Assembly (NCBI GenBank): GCA_934524965.1
Contig: CAKSYU010000046.1
Location: 1-12,069 of the forward strand
Source: an uncultured Angelakisella sp.
Lineage (GTDB): Bacteria; Bacillota; Clostridia; Oscillospirales; Ruminococcaceae
Reading direction: 5' to 3'
Length of the DNA stretch: 12,069 nucleotides
A program made the position numbers and the translations under genes. How positions within the stretch are numbered: the stretch's first letter is position 1; each line of letters opens with the position of its first letter. The notes under the pieces are model-generated. The model saw only the letters and a list, made by a program, of their open reading frames with translations. It had not been told where the DNA came from and did no database searches. Below are positions 5,587 through 11,289 of this stretch, one piece after another.

Positions 5587-6840
5587 TCAGTCCTTCTTCA
5601 GGGAGATCGCCGCGGCGGAAACGCCGGTGATGACCAGCAGCGCAGCCGCTACGCCAACGATGTCGTTCGCGCCGGTGGCAGGGTTCTGGCTGGAACCGTT
5701 GCCGTTGGAGCCGCTGTTGCCGCCGTTGCCGGGGCTCACGCTGATGCTGGTGGCGGTCAGCGCCTTATCGGTCACGATCACGGGACCGGACAGGGTGCCG
5801 CCGAAGCTCAGAAGACCGGTGTTCGCGTCAAACTTCGCCTTCAGGTCCAGCAGGGAGCCGTCCTCACGCACCATGTAGGCGTTGTAGCCGCTCGCCATGC
5901 CGTCCACGGTGATCTCCGCGGGACGGTTGATGATGACCTGCTCGCTGCCGTAGCCGTAGGAAGCCTTGATGGAAGCGCCCGCCTTGGTAAGGTTGTCGTT
6001 CAGCGCCTTCTGCGCGGCGGAGGAAAGGGTGGTGTAGTTCACGGTGCCGAAGTAGATCTTGTCACCGGCTTTCAGTGGAACGGAAACGGTGACCTTGCCG
6101 CCGTTGTTCTCGCTGACAGACTGGTTCCAGCTGCCGCTGGTGATGTACTGACCGTCCACGGTCGCCGCCTTTACGGTGTACAGGATCTTGCCGGTCTTGT
6201 CCATATCGGCAACATTCAGTCCGCCCGCGCCGAATACGGCGTCGGTTTCGTCCGCCTTACGACCGTAGTCGAAGCACATGGCAAGGATATGGTCCTCGCT
6301 CTTGGCGTTCATGGGGCAGAAGTTGTCGCCCGGCTCCTTGGCGGAGAAGTTCGCCAGCTCGTCAAAGCTGGTCACATAGGCATAGTTGGTCACGCCGCTC
6401 ACCTCTTTGACATAGCTGACATTCAGGGCGGGGGCGGAAACGCCGTAAACGCTGACCTTCACGCCGGAAATGATGATATCGGCGTTGTTGTCCAGCACGG
6501 CGGTGTCATTGGCTTTGGTGGTCACAACATATTTGTAGGTGTTCTCGTCGGTCTGTACCCAGCCCTGGCTGGCGATGAGGTCGCTGCCTACGGGAATGGT
6601 CAGGGTGACGGTGTTCTTCTTGGGGTCAAAGTTGCCGTTGGTCTTGCCCCAGTTCTGGTCGGTCAGACCCAGCTCCTCCTGGGTAAAGACAATGGACTGT
6701 CCGGGGACAACGGACTGCATGTAGGTGTTGTCGGCTGCGGAGGTGCCGCCGGGATAACCGGTCTGGTTTCCGGTGGAAACCGCAAACGCCATGGTGCATA
6801 CCATCAGCACAGCCAGCGCCAGTGCAAATGCTTTTTTCAT
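5587..6840 (-). CDS. Secreted protein with C-terminal NPATG sorting-like signal, function unknown
   Basis: A 417-aa exported protein. Residues 1-20 (MKKAFALALAVLMVCTMAFA) are a typical signal peptide with an AFA cleavage site. The mature part (about 21-365) is polar and rich in Val/Thr/Asn/Gly, with beta-strand-like stretches resembling Ig-like or cohesin-like surface folds, but I cannot assign a family. A Ser/Gly/Asn linker (about 370-385) leads to NPATG (386-390), a hydrophobic stretch and a final KKD. This is the architecture of a cell-wall sorting signal with N in place of the L of LPxTG. The start is ATG 6840, with AAAGGAG 9 nt upstream and the signal peptide beginning there; the longer reading frame to 6966 has no support. 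Two Cys lie close together in the mature protein, in FCPMN and MCFDYG. It is likely monocistronic. No sortase is in the window, so wall attachment is inferred. Confidence 0.8.
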   Translation of the reverse strand: MKKAFALALAVLMVCTMAFAVSTGNQTGYPGGTSAADNTYMQSVVPGQSIVFTQEELGLTDQNWGKTNGNFDPKKNTVTLTIPVGSDLIASQGWVQTDENTYKYVVTTKANDTAVLDNNADIIISGVKVSVYGVSAPALNVSYVKEVSGVTNYAYVTSFDELANFSAKEPGDNFCPMNAKSEDHILAMCFDYGRKADETDAVFGAGGLNVADMDKTGKILYTVKAATVDGQYITSGSWNQSVSENNGGKVTVSVPLKAGDKIYFGTVNYTTLSSAAQKALNDNLTKAGASIKASYGYGSEQVIINRPAEITVDGMASGYNAYMVREDGSLLDLKAKFDANTGLLSFGGTLSGPVIVTDKALTATSISVSPGNGGNSGSNGNGSSQNPATGANDIVGVAAALLVITGVSAAAISLKKD

Positions 6841-6919
6841 GGGATCAATCTCCTTTGGGGGTTTGGTTTGTGAAGACCCGACGGCTCGCTCCACTTCCGT
6901 CCGTCCGGCTTCTGTCGCC

Positions 6920-6948
6920 ATTGTAACGGCGCCGTCCCGCCGCCGCAA
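6920..6948 (-). promoter_or_regulatory. Candidate promoter of the NPATG surface-protein gene
   Basis: On the minus strand TTGCGG (6948-6943) and TACAAT (6925-6920) are separated by 17 bp, giving a leader of about 70 nt. A second TACAAT at 6961-6956 lacks a convincing -35. Confidence 0.45.
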
Positions 6949-7137
6949 GATGGATATTGTAACCAATTTGTAATTTTATGCACCCTGTCGGACATTTTTT
7001 CGTTTTCCCTCTCAAAATGCGCAAAACCGCCGAATATACTGGAATTCCGCCGCCATTTCGCCCAGATTTCTCCACCGCCCGTAATCTGCCACCGCTGCCA
7101 GCCGCCGCCAAATCACCAATTTTATTACAATTTGTAA
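6920..7137. repeat. Recurrent TTACAA(T) boxes upstream of the surface-protein gene
   Basis: In the otherwise gene-free stretch 6841-7269, TTACAA on the minus strand occurs at 6926-6921, 6962-6957, 6973-6968 and 7137-7132. The last is one arm of the 13-bp palindrome TTACAATTTGTAA (7125-7137). The copies at 6968-6973 and 7132-7137 share the longer core TTACAAATTG. AT-rich boxes in GC-rich DNA may be operator sites for a repressor of the surface-protein gene. The role is unproven. Confidence 0.4.
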
Positions 7138-7169
7138 CTTCTACGAGCCGCACGGTACAGGCGCAGCCC

Positions 7170-7227
7170 GCCGCCCCTGCGGGGCGGCTCCGGCGGTCTT
7201 CGACCGCCGTGCGGCGCTTTGCGCCGC
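7170..7227. repeat. Three tandem perfect hairpins with 3-nt loops
   Basis: In 58 bp there are three adjacent stems: GCCGCCCC-TGC-GGGGCGGC (7170-7188, 8 bp), CGGCGGTC-TTC-GACCGCCG (7191-7209, 8 bp) and GCGGCGC-TTT-GCGCCGC (7211-7227, 7 bp). They start 43 bp beyond the stop of the hub gene, in its direction of transcription. No T run follows, so they are not standard terminators. They may protect the 3' end of the phage-cluster mRNA or be REP-like repeats. The first shares its stem with the centre of the ymdB-leader palindrome. Confidence 0.8.
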
Positions 7228-7269
7228 ATAGCTGCGCCCGCTGTCTCCCCGCCCAGCCGATATTTCGCC

Positions 7270-8226
7270 TTACATATATGTCGGGTCTGCCAGCACCAGC
7301 CGTGTCAGACAGCCGCTGTCGGTGTAGATGATCTTCACCTGATACGCCGCCATCAGCAGGTTGCCGGTGGCGCCGGTCTGTAAATAGACCGCCCGCCCGG
7401 GGTGGATATTCACCAGTCCGGGAATAGTCACCCGCACACTGTGCAGCCCCACCTGCCCCTTCATGATGCGGCGGTAGCCGTCCGCCGCCGGTCTGCCGGT
7501 ATATTCCGCCGCGGGGATCACATAGCGGTTGCGCCGCACCTGCTGCTCGTTGCCGAAGGGATTATTGTAAAGCTGGGAGTACGCCCCGCCGGTGTCACGG
7601 TACACAATGCTGGAAAGCGCGCTGCTCCGTCGGGTGATGTATTCCAGCGAGCAGTACCGCGCCGCGCCGGTCGTTGTCACCTCATTGCTGATGAGAAAGG
7701 GATCGTCGCCGGTCAGTGTTTCCACCACAATGCGGTTGTCCCCCGTCATATGGGGGTCTCGTCCGTACAGCCGGAAGCACAGAATGGAAAACGCCTCCCA
7801 GATGGAATGTCCCTTATTCAGCTGGAAGGTCGCGGCGCTGGCAGTGGTGTCGGGCAGCGTCAGCGCCGTAAAGCCCAGCGGCTTTATCTCGGTATTAAAG
7901 TACCCCTGCGCCGTCAGGTCGGTGTAGGTCTTGGGCAGCGCCTCATTATCACACAGCAGGGCGCCGGGGGTGCGCGCGCTAAGGCTCACAAACGCCCCAC
8001 CCCCGTCCACCGAGCGTACCAGCTCATCGCAGAAGCCCGCGAACAGCACTTCATTGTCATGCTTTACCTGAATACGGGTCAGGTCGTCCAGAACGCCCTC
8101 GTGCGGCAGAGTGATATCCAGCTGCGCCGCAGGGGAATCCCATGCCCTTGTAATGACCATCGAGCTGGGTTCATACAGCCGGAGGGTCTCATTGCCCAGT
8201 GTCAGCCCCATCAGTTCAATCGACAT
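7270..8226 (-). CDS. Phage tail hub protein, XkdQ/gpD-like
   Basis: A 318-aa protein resembling the XkdQ/YqbQ and gpD/gp27-like baseplate hub family that caps the tail tube and holds the spike. It is near the usual XkdQ length of around 325 aa. The N-terminal strand-rich domain has the family-like pattern ITRAWDSPAAQLDITLP followed by DLTRIQVKHDNEVLFAGFCD. The middle has LNKGHSIWEAFSILCFRLYG, and the end carries a beta domain with NIHPGRAVYLQTG. The ATG at 8226 overlaps the preceding adaptor gene by 11 nt and has GAGGGG 7 nt upstream, so translation is coupled. This is the last gene of the cluster; no wedge, fibre or lysis gene follows, only the tandem hairpins. The assignment rests on pattern and gene order. 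Confidence 0.75.
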   Translation of the reverse strand: MSIELMGLTLGNETLRLYEPSSMVITRAWDSPAAQLDITLPHEGVLDDLTRIQVKHDNEVLFAGFCDELVRSVDGGGAFVSLSARTPGALLCDNEALPKTYTDLTAQGYFNTEIKPLGFTALTLPDTTASAATFQLNKGHSIWEAFSILCFRLYGRDPHMTGDNRIVVETLTGDDPFLISNEVTTTGAARYCSLEYITRRSSALSSIVYRDTGGAYSQLYNNPFGNEQQVRRNRYVIPAAEYTGRPAADGYRRIMKGQVGLHSVRVTIPGLVNIHPGRAVYLQTGATGNLLMAAYQVKIIYTDSGCLTRLVLADPTYM

Positions 8227-8596
8227 AGCGTGTCCCCTCCCGGTCGGTGGAAGCGATCAGCTCGGTGAATTCCGCCGTGTAGCGCAGCACCGTGCCGTCG
8301 CCCTCTCCCACCATCTGCAAAGCGGCGAGGTAGGCGACCACCACCCCCATATTGGGGATGCGCAGCAGCCCCGCCGTCGATTGCCACATCAGCGCCTCCA
8401 GCGCGTTGTATTGGCTCTTTGCGTTCTCCCCGTAAAAGCACCCCTCCGCCCGAATGACCCGCCGCGCCAGCCCTAAGTTCTGGTGAACGGGACCGTACTC
8501 CGGACAGTGTGCGGTGGCAAGCCGTGTCTCGGTCGTCACCGTTATCTTCTCCGGGTTGTGCGGAAAGGTGAAGGTCTTGTAGCTCATCGTCGTCAT
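8216..8596 (-). CDS. Tail adaptor protein, XkdP-like N-terminal domain without LysM
   Basis: A 126-aa protein matching the N-terminal domain of XkdP/gp53-type adaptor proteins that join tail tube and hub: YKTFTFPHNPEKITVTTE near the start, PEYGPVHQNLGLARRVIRAE, FYGENAKSQYNALEALM, then AYLAALQMVGEG and YTAEFTEL at the end. The full-length relatives carry a C-terminal LysM domain. Here the protein stops at the end of the first domain. The start is ATG 8596 with AAAGGAG 9 nt upstream (8613-8607); the internal ATG at 8587 is too far. It lies 18 bp after the 72-aa gene and overlaps the hub gene, as in PBSX-like operons. Confidence 0.7.
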   Translation of the reverse strand: MTTMSYKTFTFPHNPEKITVTTETRLATAHCPEYGPVHQNLGLARRVIRAEGCFYGENAKSQYNALEALMWQSTAGLLRIPNMGVVVAYLAALQMVGEGDGTVLRYTAEFTELIASTDREGTRYVD

Positions 8597-8614
8597 GTCA
8601 CATCGCTCCTTTCC

Positions 8615-8833
8615 TCAGTACAGCGGCTCGCCGCAGCGGTCCATCTCGGGCGCCAGCCGCTGCTGGCGGCGCTGCAGGGCGCTCAGCTCGGTCTCCAGCG
8701 TCGCCGCGTCTTGTAAAGGCACTTCCCTTACCACCGTTTTCTGCTCCACGCGGGTCGTCCCCTCCCGCCGCAGAGAGGCGGCAGCCTCCGGGTTCCGCGC
8801 TGCTTCCGCCGTGGTTTTTACTTCCTGCGCCAT
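8615..8833 (-). CDS. Small coiled-coil phage protein at the tape-measure position
   Basis: A 72-aa hydrophilic protein with an N-terminal basic/acidic stretch (MAQEVKTTAEAARNPEA) and a short coiled-coil-like helix near residues 45-65 (LETELSALQRRQQRL). Its ATG shares the A of the upstream stop (TGATG at 8835-8831), with a GGGGGGAG site 5 nt before. It sits where PBSX-like operons have the tape-measure gene, between the chaperone position and the XkdP-like adaptor. It may be a minimal tape measure, the -1 extension of a tail assembly chaperone, or an accessory protein. No family was recognised. Confidence 0.65.
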   Translation of the reverse strand: MAQEVKTTAEAARNPEAAASLRREGTTRVEQKTVVREVPLQDAATLETELSALQRRQQRLAPEMDRCGEPLY

Positions 8834-9072
8834 CACCGCTCCCCCCTTCCGGCTCCCGTGACGGCACCTTCGCAGCACCGCACAAAGTATTCCGCGCGGC
8901 GGCGCTGCCGGTCGCTCAGCCGCTCGGCAGGCGTCCCTGTGCCCTTTCTGCTCTCCATTGCCGCCGCGGTCTCCCGCTCCCCGCCGGTCGCGCCCTGCCG
9001 CCCTGCGGCGGTGGCGTCCTGCGGACGCCGCACCGCCGCCGCGCTCGGTTTTCTCTCATTCCTCTCCCGCAT
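8833..9072 (-). CDS. Small phage protein at the tail-chaperone position
   Basis: A 79-aa protein, Arg/Glu/Ala rich and probably disordered for its first 45 residues, then helical (PAERLSDRQRRRAEYFVRCCEG). The start ATG 9072 has GGAGGG (9086-9081) 8 nt upstream and lies 17 nt inside the end of the tail-tube-like gene. It ends by TGATG overlap with the 72-aa gene. Its position right after the tube gene corresponds to XkdN or the G chaperone of siphophages. I recognise no domain. A run of six G near its end is in the right register to lead by -1 slippage into the next frame. Confidence 0.6.
   Translation of the reverse strand: MRERNERKPSAAAVRRPQDATAAGRQGATGGERETAAAMESRKGTGTPAERLSDRQRRRAEYFVRCCEGAVTGAGRGER
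8840..8848 (-). promoter_or_regulatory. G6 run, possible -1 frameshift or re-initiation site
   Basis: On the minus strand AAGGGGGGA (8848-8840) lies two codons before the stop of the 79-aa gene. A -1 slip here enters the reading frame of the 72-aa gene, which is open across this point. It also serves as the ribosome site of that gene. It is not a perfect X-XXY-YYZ heptamer in the zero frame, so ordinary re-initiation at TGATG is at least as likely. Confidence 0.35.
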
Positions 9073-9439
9073 CGCCGCTGCCCTCCGTCCGCTGCCGTGC
9101 CGTCAGGGTCGCCCGCAGCCAGATCAGCGGCCGGCGGCTCTCCTCCTCCACGGCAGTCCATTCGCAGCCGGTGTACTGTACCGTCTGCCCGTTTCTTGCA
9201 ATTTTCACGCAAAAATTACTCATTGTATTAAAATCCGCCGGCTTCTCCCACCGGATCTGCTCCAGCTGCACGGTATGCGTTACCGTATCGGGCAGCAGCG
9301 CCAGCGGCTCGGTGCTGCCGTAGGGGCGTACTGCCATCACCGCGCGGCTGCTTTTCACCGAATAGCCCGCGGCGTGTGCCAGCACCGCCCCGCCGCATTC
9401 CACGGTGATGCCGCCCAGTGTGTTTACCATCTGGCTCAT
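9056..9439 (-). CDS. Small tail-tube-like protein (XkdM-like)
   Basis: A 127-aa protein with the look of XkdM/FII-type tail tube subunits: short strands, an AAGYSVKSSRAVMAVRPYG segment, VTHTVQLEQI, a DFNTMSNFCVKIARNGQTVQYTGCEW segment, and a C-terminal strand LIWLRATLTARQR. It is shorter than XkdM (around 147 aa). The ATG overlaps the upstream stop as ATGA (9439-9436), with GGAGGAG just before, so translation is coupled. Tube subunits stack as rings below the head-tail connector. Directly upstream, where PBSX-like phages have a sheath gene, there is none, which points to a non-contractile or minimal tail. Confidence 0.6.
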   Translation of the reverse strand: MSQMVNTLGGITVECGGAVLAHAAGYSVKSSRAVMAVRPYGSTEPLALLPDTVTHTVQLEQIRWEKPADFNTMSNFCVKIARNGQTVQYTGCEWTAVEEESRRPLIWLRATLTARQRTEGSGDAGEE

Positions 9440-9876
9440 GCGCTCTCCTCCTCGGCGGTCTCATCGGGGGCGGTGCTTTCCGCCAGCTCGCAGTACACCG
9501 TCAGCACGCCCTGTCGGGCAAAGGCGCCGCACCCCCGCAAAAAGCCGACCTCGCCCCATTCCAGTCCCGCCGCCTCGCAGGGGAAATCTCCCCGCAGCGT
9601 CAGTGCCGTCAGCCGGTCGCTCAGCGCTTCCACCGCCTCCATGCTGTCCCGGTGCAGCGCGGTCAGCCGCAGTCCCACCTCCAGCAGCAGCGGACTGCCG
9701 CCCAGCGTCCGGTCGCTGCGCTTTACCCGATGGTCGCTCAGCACCAGTGTGGTCATCTCGGCGGCAAGGGGACGCCGCACCGAGGGCATACTGTAAAGGA
9801 TCTCGCCCTCCGACAGCAGGGGAGCAAGGTACGCTGCCAGCTGCTGCCGCAGGTCCATCAGACTTGTCACTTGCAT
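9436..9876 (-). CDS. Phage tail-terminator/completion-like protein
   Basis: A 146-aa protein (MQVTSLMDLRQQLAAYL...) between the connector and the tube-like gene, the position of tail completion or terminator proteins. The N-terminal helix is followed by an alternating strand pattern (TTLVLSDHRVKRSDRTLGG, LLLEVGLRLTALHRDSMEAVEALSDRLTALTL) and an acidic tail (TAPDETAEEESA). The start ATG 9876 overlaps the connector stop by 10 nt, with AGGTGA 4 nt upstream; the longer reading frame to 10038 runs into the connector gene and has no site. The function is inferred from position and length. Confidence 0.55.
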   Translation of the reverse strand: MQVTSLMDLRQQLAAYLAPLLSEGEILYSMPSVRRPLAAEMTTLVLSDHRVKRSDRTLGGSPLLLEVGLRLTALHRDSMEAVEALSDRLTALTLRGDFPCEAAGLEWGEVGFLRGCGAFARQGVLTVYCELAESTAPDETAEEESA

Positions 9877-10220
9877 ACCGTCACCTGCCCAAAGTAGAAT
9901 TTTTTGCCGCCCAGCTCTGCCGCTGCCGCCGCGAGGTATTCCTCGCACAGCGCCTTTGCTGCCGCGAGGGTCGTGCGGTTCACCAGCGCTGCCGCCCCCA
10001 CATGGGGCAGGCTGCTGCCGCTCATCTGCGCCAGACACCAGCGGTAATAGGCAAGCGCCGCCGCAGCGGAGCCGAGAGGCTCCGCCGCGGGAAGCGCCGA
10101 CCGCCTGCGGGCGGTCAGCTCCTCCATGGCGTCGTGGCAGTAGGGCAGGCAGGCACGCAGCTCCGCTCCGGCAAGACCGGAAAACACCGCGAATTTTTGC
10201 AGGATCATTTCAATATCCAT
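9867..10220 (-). CDS. Phage head-tail connector-like protein
   Basis: A 117-aa all-helical, alanine-rich protein directly downstream of the major capsid gene, where gp6/XkdH-like adaptor proteins that dock on the portal are encoded. The helix pattern (MILQKFAVFSGLAGAELRACLPYCHDAMEEL, then SAAAALAYYRWCLAQ and RTTLAAAKALCEEYLAAAAAEL) fits that fold, and it ends with a short strand (GKKFYFGQVTVCK). The ATG at 10220 has AAAGGAGG 7 nt upstream. It starts 33 bp after the capsid stop. The family is inferred, not proven. Confidence 0.6.
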   Translation of the reverse strand: MDIEMILQKFAVFSGLAGAELRACLPYCHDAMEELTARRRSALPAAEPLGSAAAALAYYRWCLAQMSGSSLPHVGAAALVNRTTLAAAKALCEEYLAAAAAELGGKKFYFGQVTVCK

Positions 10221-10253
10221 CGTTCTGCCTCCTTTTCTGTCATCGGGATCGGG

Positions 10254-11267
10254 TTAGGCGGTTTTCAGGGTCATGATCTTTACCGCATCGGGGAAGACCA
10301 TCGAAAAGCCCGCGGTGGAGGTCACGGCGGCGCGCTCCAGCTGGCAGTCGATCAGACGGTCGGCGTCCACGGTGACGGGGTCGCCCACCACCATTTCCAG
10401 CGCATAGCGGCGGTCTAAGGCAATAATGGTGCCATCGGCAACAGCGTCGCTGACGATCATCTCGGCACCGAGAGGGGTGCCCAGCTTGCCGGTATTCTGG
10501 AAATGCAGACCGGTCACGGGGTCGCTGAAGGCGGAAAGCGCCAGAATATCGGCGGCGGTCTTGGCATTCACCAGCAGGGTGTTCATCTGGTAGGCGGTAA
10601 ACTTGCTCCACAGGGTGATGAGATCGCTGTAAGCAAGGGCGGCAGCGGCGGTGGTCAGCTTCTGGGGCACGCTGCCGGTGGAGCCGTCGCCGTTCACCAG
10701 CACATCAACGGCGTCCTTCATTTGGCAGCGGGCGATCTCCGCTCCGATGCGGCGCAGCGCCAGTGTAAAGAGATCCAGCCGCTGGAACTTGACCGCCTCG
10801 TAGGAGGCACGCAGCATTCTGCCGCGCTTTTTCAAGGCGGTGGTCTTGTCCTTCAGGCTGATGGTGGTGGCGGAAAGCGACGCCGCTTCGGCGGTCACAT
10901 CGGCTTCCAGATCGTCATCGGTGGTCAGCCCGCGGTAATCGGTGGCGGAGATAAAGGTGCGCGCCGCCACCACGCTGCTCAGCGGGTCGTTTTCCTCCAT
11001 GCCCTGACGGACGGCTCTCATCAGGTATTCGGGGAACAGCACGGCGCTCTGCCCGTTCTGGAAGAACTTTTCCAGCGTGCTGGAGCGGCTGCCGCCCACC
11101 TGAATGTCAAAGCGCTTGAGCTGCCGCTGGAAGGCGTCCAGACTGCCCAGCTCGGTGCCGCGGTAGTTCTCGGTGGGGTCAAGGCGTTCCAGGCGCTCGG
11201 CAAAGCTGTCATTGCTGCCGCGGTACAGGGATTTGGTGATATTCAGCTCTTTGTAGTTGTTATTCAT
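10254..11267 (-). CDS. Phage major capsid protein (HK97-fold)
   Basis: A 337-aa protein with features of Firmicute HK97-fold capsid subunits: a charged N-terminal arm (about 1-60), then LFPEYLMRAVRQGMEENDPLSSVVAARTFI (N-arm/E-loop strand), ATTISLKDKTTALKKRGRMLRASYEAV, the spine helix LRRIGAEIARCQMKDAVDVLVNGDGSTG, a peripheral LVNAKTAADILALSAFSD, and a C-terminal A-domain with MIVSDAVADGTIIALDRRYALEMVVGDPVTVDADRLIDCQLE. The start is ATG 11267, 8 nt after GGAG (11279-11276 region); the ATG at 11273 has only 2 nt spacing. It follows the protease gene by 22 bp. An encapsulin is less likely because a protease and connector flank it. Confidence 0.8.
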   Translation of the reverse strand: MNNNYKELNITKSLYRGSNDSFAERLERLDPTENYRGTELGSLDAFQRQLKRFDIQVGGSRSSTLEKFFQNGQSAVLFPEYLMRAVRQGMEENDPLSSVVAARTFISATDYRGLTTDDDLEADVTAEAASLSATTISLKDKTTALKKRGRMLRASYEAVKFQRLDLFTLALRRIGAEIARCQMKDAVDVLVNGDGSTGSVPQKLTTAAAALAYSDLITLWSKFTAYQMNTLLVNAKTAADILALSAFSDPVTGLHFQNTGKLGTPLGAEMIVSDAVADGTIIALDRRYALEMVVGDPVTVDADRLIDCQLERAAVTSTAGFSMVFPDAVKIMTLKTA

Positions 11268-11289
11268 CGTCATTTCTCCTTTTTTGTCA

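Noticed and set aside
6845..7153. 102-aa minus-strand frame upstream of the surface-protein gene
   Set aside because: It crosses the predicted promoter and leader, has no ribosome site and no recognisable protein character.
10254..11267. Capsid gene as an encapsulin nanocompartment shell
   Set aside because: A prohead protease, a connector and tail genes flank it in virion order, and no cargo enzyme is adjacent.
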